Source of the DNA: Chitinophagaceae bacterium
GTDB lineage: Bacteria; Bacteroidota; Bacteroidia; Chitinophagales; Chitinophagaceae
Assembly: GCA_013694745.1 (NCBI GenBank)
Contig: JACDBU010000101.1
Location: 1-35,641 of the forward strand
Reading direction: 5' to 3'
Length of the DNA: 35,641 bases
How positions within the stretch are numbered: position 1 is the stretch's first letter; every line of letters begins with the position of its first letter. Both the position numbers and the translations under genes were made by a program. Positions 25,855 through 33,650 of the stretch are shown here, one piece after another. Under the pieces are notes generated by a model. It was given only the letters and a program-made list of their open reading frames with translations. It was not told the DNA's origin and did not search any database.

Positions 25855-25879
25855 TGTTTTAACGCTTTGCTAAACGAAG

Positions 25880-25916
25880 GGTATAAATAATTTTATTTAT
25901 ACCTTTTGTTTTTTTA
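25880..25916 (+). terminator. Terminator between the caspase pair and the CHASE2 gene
   Basis: GGTATAAATA (25880-25889) and TATTTATACC (25894-25903) form a perfect 10-bp stem with a 4-base loop, then TTTTGTTTTTTT. It separates the caspase/small-protein unit from CHASE2/FecR-like; read-through is possible. Confidence 0.75.
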
Positions 25917-25925
25917 GATAACAAC

Positions 25926-27164
25926 GTGCTATCAATTTTAATAAGCCGGAAAGCAATGCTTAAAAACAAACACAATACAGCTAAAAGAAAACATTATGGC
26001 GAATATTTACTGATAAATATTTTTGTATTTGCCGGCATAGGGTTGTTATCGTACGTGGTATTTAATGTTTCAATTTTTAACCAGTTCACTGCAGCATTCA
26101 AAGATTTTACGCTTACCGATCTTTATTTTACCCGCATCATAAATCAAAATAAGATCTATAAAGGTCCTTTGGTACTGGTAAATGTAGAAAATAAGGGAAG
26201 AGCCGAGATCGCTTACCTGATTCAGAAAATTGAAGAATGCAAACCCCGTGTGGTTGGCGTTGATGTAATTTTTCCTGATAAAAAAGATTCATCATCCGAT
26301 GCGCTATTAAAAACAACCCTGGGCGCATACGATAATCTTGTACTTCCCTATGTTGCTGCATTGGGAAACGGCACAAAAGAAATCAGGAACGATCCTTATT
26401 TTGGAACCAAATCAAATTCATTTGTGAATGTTGAAGGTGAAGGTCGCCAGTTTTCAACCATACGGTATTACTATCCGTCGTATCACGATCAAATTGCATT
26501 CACTACTGCCATCATGCAAAAATTTGATACATCAAAAACAAATTACCTGCTAAAAAGAAGCAATGCAAAAACAGAAATAAGATATTATGGTAATCTACAG
26601 AATTTTTTTTACCAAACGTTTGATGAAGTAATGAACCCGGGCTTTGATACAACCCTTTTAAAAGATAAGATCATTCTTTTGGGATATACAGGTTCGCCTG
26701 CATCTGTAAATAATGATATTGATGAAGATAAATTTTTCACACCTTTAAATCCCAGACTTTCGGGTCGTAGTTTCCCCGATATGTATGGACCGGTGATTAA
26801 TGCTAACATCTTAAGGATGGCGCTGGATAAAGATTATATAATTTCTTTCCCACGATGGTTAAATATTGCAGTAGCTTTTTTACTAACACTTTTTTTACTG
26901 CCTCTCTTCATCAGCTGGTATATTTATAAGGCTGTGTGGTTTCATTTATTTACTATGATGCTGCAGTTGCTTATAAGTATATTATTTGTTTTTTTTACCA
27001 TCTGGCTCTATGCAAACGAAAATATAAAAATTGAATCATCAGCAGTACTGATAGCAATTTTACTTATCGGCGACTTTCTTTTATTTTATGATCATTTTGT
27101 AAAATTTCTCCGGCATAAACTGAAAATGAATTTTCATTCAATTTTTTTCAATGCGAGTCATTAA
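25926..27164 (+). CDS. CHASE2-domain membrane sensor protein without fused output domain
   Basis: CHASE2 is an extracytoplasmic sensor domain usually joined to a kinase or nucleotide cyclase. Here one N-terminal transmembrane helix (~28-46) is followed by the CHASE2 domain (~55-300, 'DLYFTRIINQNKIYKGPLVL', 'KPRVVGVDVIFPDKK', 'LKDKIILLGYTGSPASVNND', 'DMYGPVINANILRMAL') and three C-terminal helices (~311-331, 338-361, 371-388). The protein then ends, with no kinase or cyclase. The tracked start is GTG at 25926; ATG at 25956 (402 residues) is an equally good or better start and lies further from the terminator. The gene overlaps the FecR-like gene by 14 bases. A separate cyclase-domain protein is encoded convergently just beyond, a possible output partner (inference). 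Confidence 0.85.
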   Translation: MLSILISRKAMLKNKHNTAKRKHYGEYLLINIFVFAGIGLLSYVVFNVSIFNQFTAAFKDFTLTDLYFTRIINQNKIYKGPLVLVNVENKGRAEIAYLIQKIEECKPRVVGVDVIFPDKKDSSSDALLKTTLGAYDNLVLPYVAALGNGTKEIRNDPYFGTKSNSFVNVEGEGRQFSTIRYYYPSYHDQIAFTTAIMQKFDTSKTNYLLKRSNAKTEIRYYGNLQNFFYQTFDEVMNPGFDTTLLKDKIILLGYTGSPASVNNDIDEDKFFTPLNPRLSGRSFPDMYGPVINANILRMALDKDYIISFPRWLNIAVAFLLTLFLLPLFISWYIYKAVWFHLFTMMLQLLISILFVFFTIWLYANENIKIESSAVLIAILLIGDFLLFYDHFVKFLRHKLKMNFHSIFFNASH

Positions 27165-27936
27165 GCTTATATACTTTTTGCTTGTGTTTATTGCTTGTGT
27201 AAAACCTGTTACTGCACAAAAAAATATTGTGGTGTATCATATCTCAGGCGATGTTAAGCTACTGTCAGAAAAAAAATTGTCACCGGCAAAAAGAGGTGAT
27301 ATCATTTCAAAGAAAATGGAATTGATGATTAGCGAAAGCGCAACCTGTATGCTTATTGATCCGGCCGGGAGGTCATTACAAATATCAAAGCCGGCCAGTT
27401 ACAGTTTTGATGCACTTATAAAAATGTTTTCTGCTGCCACTTCTTCTAATGTTAGCGCAGCTTTTTTTAAATACGTGTATGAAAATCTTTTCACTGCTGA
27501 TAAAAACGAAAAACTTGCCGCCACGCCTGTAGTTTTTCGCGGCGAGGATCTCATGAAATCGCCTGGCAATTATTCTATTATAGAACCCGGCGCTATCCTG
27601 TTCACCTGGCGTAAGCTTGCCGGCAAAAACCCGGTGAGGATAATCATCAAAAACGAAAAGGAAGTAATTTTTGATTCTGTTTTTAAAAATTCAATCTTCT
27701 TTAAGTTTAAACCTGGCAATAAAATATTGCCGGCTAATTCCTATACCTGGTCTGCAACAATTAGTGGGGGTAATTCCATTAATGAAAATCATTTTTTGGT
27801 TGAAGACGAGACCGACTACCCGCAGATTAAAAAAAACCTGAAACTTTTAGAAAATAAAAAATTATTGCCTGCAGAAAAATTGCAGTTGCAAGTGGATATT
27901 TTTAATAAGTGGATAAAATTTTATTCACCCGGATAA
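27151..27936 (+). CDS. FecR-like periplasmic protein
   Basis: 261 residues with a signal peptide (~1-22, 'CVKPVTAQ'). Residues ~25-85 resemble the FecR domain: 'ISGDVKLLSEKKLSPAKRGD' then 'LMISESATCMLIDPAGRSLQ', i.e. a small beta-barrel fold found in extracytoplasmic signalling proteins. The rest is weakly conserved, with beta-like segments around ~140-220 ('GAILFTWRKLAGKNPVRIII') and a helical tail. No sigma factor or anti-sigma helix is nearby, so this is not a classical FecIR pair. Its start overlaps the CHASE2 stop by 14 bases, showing coupled translation. FecR-like and CHASE2 proteins are found side by side in other bacterial genomes, often near CHAT or caspase-like proteases; that statement is from general knowledge, not checked here. 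Confidence 0.6.
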   Translation: MRVIKLIYFLLVFIACVKPVTAQKNIVVYHISGDVKLLSEKKLSPAKRGDIISKKMELMISESATCMLIDPAGRSLQISKPASYSFDALIKMFSAATSSNVSAAFFKYVYENLFTADKNEKLAATPVVFRGEDLMKSPGNYSIIEPGAILFTWRKLAGKNPVRIIIKNEKEVIFDSVFKNSIFFKFKPGNKILPANSYTWSATISGGNSINENHFLVEDETDYPQIKKNLKLLENKKLLPAEKLQLQVDIFNKWIKFYSPG

Positions 27937-27945
27937 AATTTTATC
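27911..27945. repeat. 14-bp direct repeat and palindrome at the convergent gene ends
   Basis: GGATAAAATTTTAT occurs at 27911-27924 and again at 27931-27944. The second copy extends to the perfect palindrome GATAAAATTTTATC (27932-27945), which contains the FecR-like stop codon and overlaps the stop of the cyclase gene on the other strand. It may help end transcription from both sides, though it has no T run long enough to be sure. Confidence 0.45.
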
Positions 27946-29239
27946 AGGCTAATTTATAAAGTTCAACCGGGTGGCTCCATCCTTTAAGATTGGCTTCCGT
28001 TGCAAGTTCGGGCTTAAGTTCCGGCATGTTTGCATATTCAAATGCTTCCCGGGAAAGCAATATTTGCGAATGCAATTGTTTATTGAATTGCTCTATCCTG
28101 GCGGCTAATATCACTACACCACCCGTTATTGAATATTCACTTTTGAGATTGGTTCCTATATTCCCGGTAACGGCTTTTCCACAATGGATCCCTATACCAA
28201 TATTAAAAGGATGTAATTCTCCTTTCTCAATGGTTGCATCCAGCGTTTGCTTGATCTCCAGGGCAGCCTTAATTGCGTTTCGCGGGGGATTTTCAATCTC
28301 TATGGGAGCACCAAAAGTTATCATGCAGCCATCGCCTAAAAACTGGTTTACTATACCATGATATTTATTAATGATATCAATTATAATCCCAAAAAAAGCA
28401 TTTTGAAATGCAACAAGATTTTCGGGAGTTTGCGTTTCAGCATACACGGTAAAATCTCTTATATCAATAAACATCACGCTCACAAATTTCAGTGAGCTGG
28501 GTACCTTGCCATCCTTATCCAGCAATTCAGTAGCGATCTCTTTGGATATCTGCCGGCTGAAAAGATTGAATAATTTGTTTTCATCTTCTACCAATTCCAC
28601 CGACCGCATTATGCTTTTCTTTAACTGGTTGGCCATAAAAGCAGAAGCAACTCCCGCAAGGAAAAGTAATATTCCCGTGGCATAAATAAAGTATTTACTG
28701 TTCACCAGTTCTTCCATAGCTGAAGAATCGGGAACCTTTTGCTGTTCCATCAAATGAAGAATGGTATAGGCAATAGCAGCCAGGGCGCCCGTAACAAGTG
28801 AAATGAACTTATCAAGATAAAAGGAAGATAAAAAAACAATGAGATAATAGAGGCTAACTAATATCACATCCGATAAGAGAGATGATTTTTTGAAGCTTAC
28901 CGCATATAAATATAACATGATGGTGATAAGCGTTAGCTCTACCAGAGCCGTAAAATATTTAAAATGCGGATGTATTGATTTGCTAAGTTTTTTCAACCGG
29001 TGATCAAGTACCCTGTTGGTTATTATCTCATAAGTAAATAAAATTGCCAGGAAGATCAATAAGGCCTCTGGTAATGGTAACTGGTCAATTAAAGTATGAT
29101 TATGATTTAAAAAAAGACTGATAGATAAAATATAAATAAAAGTAAATATTGCATAGCCTGCAAGTATCGCTGCTCTCAGTTTTTCACTCTGAAGTGTTTC
29201 CCATTCAAATTGTTTTGCGAAGCTGGCAGTTATTTTCAT
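27944..29239 (-). CDS. Six-TM membrane protein with class III nucleotide cyclase domain, atypical active site
   Basis: 431 residues. About six transmembrane segments (~26-44, 58-76, 97-113, 122-142, 145-163, 184-205) precede a linker with a coiled-coil-like stretch and a class III cyclase domain (~248-431). Both metal-binding aspartates are present: Asp259 ('FIDIRDFT') and Asp303 ('LGDGCMITFG'). The position that is usually Lys in adenylate cyclases is Gln299. In the 'YSITGGVVILAARIEQ' segment the usual adenine-specific Asp is Gly374 and the usual catalytic Asn is Ile377, while Arg381 is kept. The enzyme may use another nucleotide, act as a pseudo-cyclase or need a partner. It is convergent with the CHASE2/FecR-like pair. 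TAnnTTTG lies 29 bases upstream. Confidence 0.85.
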   Translation of the reverse strand: MKITASFAKQFEWETLQSEKLRAAILAGYAIFTFIYILSISLFLNHNHTLIDQLPLPEALLIFLAILFTYEIITNRVLDHRLKKLSKSIHPHFKYFTALVELTLITIMLYLYAVSFKKSSLLSDVILVSLYYLIVFLSSFYLDKFISLVTGALAAIAYTILHLMEQQKVPDSSAMEELVNSKYFIYATGILLFLAGVASAFMANQLKKSIMRSVELVEDENKLFNLFSRQISKEIATELLDKDGKVPSSLKFVSVMFIDIRDFTVYAETQTPENLVAFQNAFFGIIIDIINKYHGIVNQFLGDGCMITFGAPIEIENPPRNAIKAALEIKQTLDATIEKGELHPFNIGIGIHCGKAVTGNIGTNLKSEYSITGGVVILAARIEQFNKQLHSQILLSREAFEYANMPELKPELATEANLKGWSHPVELYKLA

Positions 29240-29267
29240 GCAATCCCGTTGGGTTGATACATCTTCT

Positions 29268-29275
29268 CAAATATA
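29268..29275 (-). promoter_or_regulatory. -7 promoter element for the cyclase gene
   Basis: The minus strand reads TATATTTG, a perfect TAnnTTTG, ending 29 bases before the ATG at 29239. No clear -33 TTG is seen. Confidence 0.4.
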
Positions 29276-29350
29276 ATTAAACATTTCCGCAGTTTTTCTG
29301 CTATCACTTTGAATGGCATGATTTTTTATTTATAAAAAAAAATAATTTTT

Positions 29351-29533
29351 ATGGCACAATCTAAGGGAAGAAATATTTCACAGGACCGCAAAAGAGTAGC
29401 CGGAGGGCAGTACCACGAGGTAGCCTACATGAAAGAAAAATTAGGGATAACCTCCCAACAACTTTCGGGGGCGATAAGAGCAGTTGGCAATGACAGGAAA
29501 AAGATAGAGAGCTATCTTAAGCAAAGAAAGTAA
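29351..29533 (+). CDS. DUF3606-like small protein
   Basis: 60 residues, soluble, strongly charged. It shows the DUF3606 pattern: 'DRKRVAGGQYHEVAYMKEKL' followed by 'TSQQLSGAIRAVGNDRKKIE' and 'SYL', which suggests a small helical fold. DUF3606 proteins have no established function; some are linked to stress. It is a single gene between the divergent cyclase gene and a convergent small membrane protein, with an inverted repeat CTCCCT/AGGGAG (29551-29573) after its stop. The full family length is reached, so the protein is complete. Confidence 0.8.
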   Translation: MAQSKGRNISQDRKRVAGGQYHEVAYMKEKLGITSQQLSGAIRAVGNDRKKIESYLKQRK

Positions 29534-29550
29534 GAGGTTGTGTACATATT

Positions 29551-29573
29551 CTCCCTAAAAACTATTAAGGGAG
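29551..29573. repeat. Short inverted repeat after the DUF3606 gene
   Basis: CTCCCT and AGGGAG pair around an 11-base AT loop. The G/C-rich arms resemble those of the hairpins between rpsI and rpsB, so it may be a degenerate copy of the same repeat family. No T run follows on either strand. Confidence 0.35.
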
Positions 29574-29591
29574 GATAATAAAATACACCGT

Positions 29592-29897
29592 TTATTTTTT
29601 CCGGTTGGTAGCTACTTCAGTGAATTTTAAAAATTGCTGGGCAGTAGGCGTTGTTTCTTTTTTACGCATGAACCAAGCAATGGTAAAAGTTGGAATAAAG
29701 TCTACCCCTGGAATAAGTTCTTCAATGAATGAAAAAAGGCCACCAAATACGCCGAATTTTTTTCCAAACATAAAATAAAAGATAATTCCCGAAATCACGG
29801 CCCATATAGGTCCAAAGGGTGGTATTATATAGCTAAGACATCCTATCACATCTAAAATGATACATGTTTTTAAAGATGGCAGAACAGATTTTTTCAT
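29592..29897 (-). CDS. Small integral membrane protein of unknown function
   Basis: 101 residues with two or three hydrophobic stretches: ~12-26 ('CIILDVIGCLSYIIPPFGPI'), ~31-44 ('AVISGIIFYFMFG') and ~62-77 ('IPGVDFIPTFTIAWFM'), with a soluble polar C-terminal tail. I do not recognise a named family, but the Pro/Gly-rich 'IPPFGPIW' loop and length look like a genuine membrane protein and not a shadow; no other ORF competes. It is convergent with the DUF3606 gene and divergent from typA. Function is unknown. Confidence 0.6.
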   Translation of the reverse strand: MKKSVLPSLKTCIILDVIGCLSYIIPPFGPIWAVISGIIFYFMFGKKFGVFGGLFSFIEELIPGVDFIPTFTIAWFMRKKETTPTAQQFLKFTEVATNRKK

Positions 29898-29991
29898 GTT
29901 TAAATTATTTGACTTACATATAACAAATTAACTTCCAAATTTTAGGTATGCTGTTTTGTCATAAATAAGCTTGTTAAGTTTCAGTAAAAGC

Positions 29992-30022
29992 TTTGTCTCT
30001 CCGTTGTTTTAACGTACCTTTG
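29992..30022 (+). promoter_or_regulatory. Near-perfect Bacteroidota promoter of typA
   Basis: TTTG (29992-29995), 19 bases, then TACCTTTG (30015-30022) followed by C: a perfect match to the TTTG-N19-TAnnTTTG consensus. Transcription would start near 30026, giving a leader of about 40 bases. Confidence 0.75.
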
Positions 30023-30026
30023 CAAA

Positions 30027-30038
30027 CTCAAATTTGAG
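30027..30038. promoter_or_regulatory. Palindrome at the predicted typA transcription start
   Basis: CTCAAATTTGAG is a perfect 12-bp palindrome starting at the predicted +1. It could be an operator or a 5' hairpin in the leader; no evidence decides. Confidence 0.35.
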
Positions 30039-30064
30039 GTTAAGATCACAGGAATAAAATTAAT

Positions 30065-31879
30065 ATGGAAATCAGGAACATCGCCATCATTGCACACGTT
30101 GATCATGGCAAAACTACATTGGTAGATAAAATTTTGCACAGCACAAATATTTTCAGGGATAACCAGGAAACAGGTGAGCTAATAATGGATAGCAATGATC
30201 TTGAAAGAGAAAGAGGGATCACCATATTCAGCAAGAATATTTCGGTAATGTATAAGGGAGTAAAGATTAATGTAATTGATACACCTGGTCACGCCGATTT
30301 TGGTGGTGAAGTGGAAAGGGTTTTAAAAATGGCAGATGGGGTTGTGTTACTCGTAGATGCTTTTGAGGGACCGATGCCGCAAACCCGTTTTGTTTTGCAA
30401 AAAGCATTGCAGCTTAATCTGCACCCTATAGTGGTTATCAATAAAGTTGATAAGCCAAACTGTCGCCCGGATGAAGTGCATGATGCCGTGTTTGAATTAT
30501 TTTTTAATCTTGATGCAACAGAGGAACAACTTGATTTTTCAACCATCTATGGTTCCAGTAAACATGGCTGGATGAATACTTCAAATACACCCACTGATAA
30601 TATTTTTCCATTACTGGATACGATCCTTGAAAAAGTTCCGGCACCGGTAGTTACAGAAGGAAACCTGCAGTTACAAATCACTTCATTGGATTATTCTTCT
30701 TTTTTAGGAAGGATTGCCGTGGGTAAAATAGCACGCGGTGTAATAAAAGACAACCAGCCAATTTCTTTGATGAAACTTGATGGTACGGTGCAAAAAAGCC
30801 GGGTAAAGGAATTGTACATTTTTGAAGGATTGGGAAAGAAAAAAGTGGCGGAAGTTGTGGCCGGTGATATATGTGCAGTTGTAGGCATTGAAGGATTTAA
30901 TATTGGTGAAACCATTGCCGATTTCGATAACCCCGAAGCCTTACCGGTTACCAGCGTGGATGAACCAACCATGAACATGCAGTTCAGTATTAATAACTCT
31001 CCCTTTTTTGGTAAGGATGGAAAATTTGTTACTTCACGACATTTAAAAGACAGGCTTGAAAAAGAACTGGAAAAAAATCTTGCATTAAGAGTTGCCGATA
31101 CAGACAGTGCAGATAGTTTTATGGTTTTTGGCCGCGGTATTTTGCATTTGAGCATTTTGGTTGAAACCATGCGTCGCGAAGGTTTTGAAATGACCATCGG
31201 GCAACCACAGGTAATTACCAAAGAGATCAATGGTAAAAAATGTGAGCCATATGAAAATCTTGTAGTTGATGTTCCTGCAGAGTTTAGCGGAAAAGTTATT
31301 GACCTGGTCACCCAGCGTAAAGGTGAAATGACCATCATGGAAAGCAAAGGCGAGATACAACATCTTGAATTTGAGATTCCCTCAAGAGGATTGATAGGAC
31401 TGCGTTCTAACATGCTGACAAATACTGCAGGGGAAGCCGTTATGGCTCATCGTTTTCTGGAATATAAACCATGGAAGGGAAATATACCGGGAAGAAGTAA
31501 TGGTGTGCTGGTTTCAAAAAATACGGAAAGAACTACAGGTTATTCTATTGATAAATTACAGGACAGGGGAAGGTTTTTTGTAGATCCGGGTGAAGAAGTT
31601 TATGCAGGTCAGATCATTGCTGAACATATAAAGCCAGGTGATCTTGTAGTAAATGCAACAGAGCCTAAAAAACTCACCAACCACCGCGCGAGCGGAAGTG
31701 ACGATGCCTCGCGGGCTGCTCCTAAAATTTTAATGACCCTTGAAGAATGTATGGAATATATTCAGCAGGACGAATGTATTGAAGTAACGCCTAAACATAT
31801 CCGGATGCGAAAGGTGATCTTAAATGAAGATGACCGCAAGAAGCAACAGAAGAGTATGCAAATGGAAGAAGTTAGTTAA
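30065..31879 (+). CDS. typA: Ribosome-associated GTPase TypA/BipA
   Basis: Translational GTPase that binds the ribosome and supports large-subunit assembly and stress growth. The 604 residues match the family's length. G1 is 'AHVDHGKTT', with 'RERGITIFSKNISV' (switch I), 'DTPGHADFGGEVERVLKMAD' (G3), 'VINKVDKPNCRPDEV' (G4: NKVD) and 'GSSKHGW' (G5). The beta-barrel, EF-G-like domains III and V ('SRGLIGLRSNMLTNTAGEAV') and the specific C-terminal domain ('NHRASGSDDASRAAPKILMT') follow. EF-G domain IV is absent, as expected of BipA. It has its own strong promoter and is followed by a hairpin terminator, so it is monocistronic. Confidence 0.97.
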   Translation: MEIRNIAIIAHVDHGKTTLVDKILHSTNIFRDNQETGELIMDSNDLERERGITIFSKNISVMYKGVKINVIDTPGHADFGGEVERVLKMADGVVLLVDAFEGPMPQTRFVLQKALQLNLHPIVVINKVDKPNCRPDEVHDAVFELFFNLDATEEQLDFSTIYGSSKHGWMNTSNTPTDNIFPLLDTILEKVPAPVVTEGNLQLQITSLDYSSFLGRIAVGKIARGVIKDNQPISLMKLDGTVQKSRVKELYIFEGLGKKKVAEVVAGDICAVVGIEGFNIGETIADFDNPEALPVTSVDEPTMNMQFSINNSPFFGKDGKFVTSRHLKDRLEKELEKNLALRVADTDSADSFMVFGRGILHLSILVETMRREGFEMTIGQPQVITKEINGKKCEPYENLVVDVPAEFSGKVIDLVTQRKGEMTIMESKGEIQHLEFEIPSRGLIGLRSNMLTNTAGEAVMAHRFLEYKPWKGNIPGRSNGVLVSKNTERTTGYSIDKLQDRGRFFVDPGEEVYAGQIIAEHIKPGDLVVNATEPKKLTNHRASGSDDASRAAPKILMTLEECMEYIQQDECIEVTPKHIRMRKVILNEDDRKKQQKSMQMEEVS

Positions 31880-31903
31880 AGATTACCATCAATAAAATAA
31901 ATA

Positions 31904-31930
31904 AACCAGGCGTATTGCCTGGTTTTTTTA
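31904..31930. terminator. Terminator between typA and the convergent T9SS protein gene
   Basis: AACCAGGC and GCCTGGTT form a perfect 8-bp stem with loop GTATT, followed by a T run on the plus strand. On the minus strand the stem is followed by TTTATTTATTTTATT, so it may serve both genes. Confidence 0.85.
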
Positions 31931-31953
31931 TTGAGATGAAATATGAAAAAAAA

Positions 31954-33438
31954 CTATCGTTTTAAAAATTGCTTCGTGATATTATTGCCATCTTCGGTTT
32001 TTATTGATAACTGATAAACACCTTTTGCTAATTTATCAATGCCATTTACTGTAAAAGAATTATTACCTGCAGATAGCAGCACATCCTGGGATATCACTTT
32101 TGATCCTCCTGAATTTATAACCGATACAGTTCCCTTATCATTTATCGTATTATAAAAATTTACAAACAAACTTTCTTTAACGGGATTTGGGTAAATAAGT
32201 ATTGATGATAATTTATTGTTTCTTTTTATTGCAACTGATTTACTCAAATAATAAGAGCCATCACGATCATACTGTTTTATTCTGTAATAAAGCTGGGTTG
32301 ATGATACAGTGGCAATATTATCCAGATAAGAATACGAATTGGTATTAGTTGGGTTGGGGGTACTTTTAACATCCCCTACTTTAGAAAAAATTACGCCATC
32401 TGTACTCCGCTCAAGTTGATACCTGTCAACGGATGTTTCATTTTCAACTTTCCAGTTCACTTTAACGGTGTTATTATTTTCAGTTGCACCAATGCTTACA
32501 AATTGTACTGGTAATACAATGGTTTGTATACTAATGCCTGTAATAGCAATAAGATCTATGCCGCCACCTGCGGGAGCGCTGTTAGTAGGAAAATTAGTAG
32601 TGTTTGTATAATCAACCAGGTTAGCAGGAGTAGCTGCTACCGGCAAATCACTTGGAAGCAATGAATAACCGTAAATGGTGGTATTGGCCGTAACTCCCAA
32701 ATCCTGGAATGATATAAGAACACCTCCACGGCTTTGTGTATTACTACCGGCATCTAATAAATTTCCCGGAACATTTGCCTTAACAATTTCGTACGTTACA
32801 TTTGGTCCGGTTTCACCATAGGATGCTGTTGCTACTCTTACAATTTTACTATATGCTGAAGGTTTACCCAATGCATCTAACGCGGTAATAGCCGCGATGC
32901 CAAAAGGATCGTGCGCTCCAGCAGCGCCCCGCTCAAATACTGCAAAACCTACTTTTGCAGGATAAGGTGTAGAATATCCTGCTGCTATAATCCAATCTAA
33001 ACGTTCAATGTTATTACAATTAGATGCAGTGTTATCAAAAAAATTATCAGTTCCTTTATTATAAATATTATTATTGAAAAAGGGTTCCATATCACCCTGG
33101 TATTGGGGATACATGCTAAATGTATTCACGCCAATATTGGCTTCAGCCCAGATTAGCGTATAGTTTCCTGTTATGATCGCATTGTTCGCCCTTCTTATTT
33201 TTACAATACCCGTAAGAAAAGATGCATATGTGTATGCTATACCACCGGAAGTAAAACCGTTAAGTACCGCCGTATTATTATTTGGATTTATTCCCCAGTT
33301 ATAAGTATTAGTACTGTTTGTATAAGATGAAGTAACTGTCGTTGTTGTATTGGTAATATTTACCGCAGTGATAGATGATTGCGCCGTAGCAGTATAATAG
33401 AAAAGTAATACAGCAATAAATGAAATTGTGTTTTTCAT
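31954..33438 (-). CDS. Large secreted surface protein with T9SS type A sorting domain
   Basis: 494 residues, no catalytic motif seen. A signal peptide (~1-19, 'YYTATAQ') precedes a Thr/Asn/Ser-rich beta-structured body without a recognised family. From ~310 there is a segment found in many Bacteroidota secreted proteins ('LPVQFVSIGATENNNTVKVN', then 'ERSTDGVIFSKVGDV' and 'YYRIKQYDRDGSYYLSKSVA'). The last ~75 residues are the type A C-terminal sorting domain ('ILIYPNPVKESLFVNFYN', 'AKGVYQLSIKTEDG', ending 'KQFLKR'). Type IX secretion and surface attachment are thus expected. Role, such as adhesion or matrix, is not shown. The gene is convergent with typA. Confidence 0.8.
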   Translation of the reverse strand: MKNTISFIAVLLFYYTATAQSSITAVNITNTTTTVTSSYTNSTNTYNWGINPNNNTAVLNGFTSGGIAYTYASFLTGIVKIRRANNAIITGNYTLIWAEANIGVNTFSMYPQYQGDMEPFFNNNIYNKGTDNFFDNTASNCNNIERLDWIIAAGYSTPYPAKVGFAVFERGAAGAHDPFGIAAITALDALGKPSAYSKIVRVATASYGETGPNVTYEIVKANVPGNLLDAGSNTQSRGGVLISFQDLGVTANTTIYGYSLLPSDLPVAATPANLVDYTNTTNFPTNSAPAGGGIDLIAITGISIQTIVLPVQFVSIGATENNNTVKVNWKVENETSVDRYQLERSTDGVIFSKVGDVKSTPNPTNTNSYSYLDNIATVSSTQLYYRIKQYDRDGSYYLSKSVAIKRNNKLSSILIYPNPVKESLFVNFYNTINDKGTVSVINSGGSKVISQDVLLSAGNNSFTVNGIDKLAKGVYQLSIKTEDGNNITKQFLKR

Positions 33439-33650
33439 ACAAAGGAATTTTGGATATACATTAACGCATGGATCTATATGCGACCATTAAAACGGTCACC
33501 CGCTCTGATTATTGTAAATCCCGGAGTAATTTTTGCGTTCCAGGAAATTAAGAAATAAAAAAAAATAAAATAATTCGTGCCTTTTCGCGCGTATTGTTTT
33601 GCTACAAAATAAAATTGGTGGTTGTTTTTTGTATGCCGCTGGAATTATTT
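33439..33650. other. Noncoding spacer with no recognisable element
   Basis: The 212 bases between the start of the T9SS protein gene and the stop of the papain-like protease gene hold no ORF I would support, no clear hairpin terminator and no strong promoter. A TTCCTTTG, one base from the -7 consensus, touches the ATG of the T9SS gene on the minus strand. Confidence 0.5.

Noticed and set aside
27990-28361. 123-codon plus-strand ORF opposite the cyclase domain
   Set aside because: Antisense to conserved cyclase motifs and without homologous features; treated as a shadow frame.
30691-31413. 240-codon minus-strand ORF within typA
   Set aside because: It lies entirely antisense to a highly conserved GTPase gene, its translation is low-complexity Ser/Thr-rich without motifs, and long shadow frames are expected opposite a biased codon frame.
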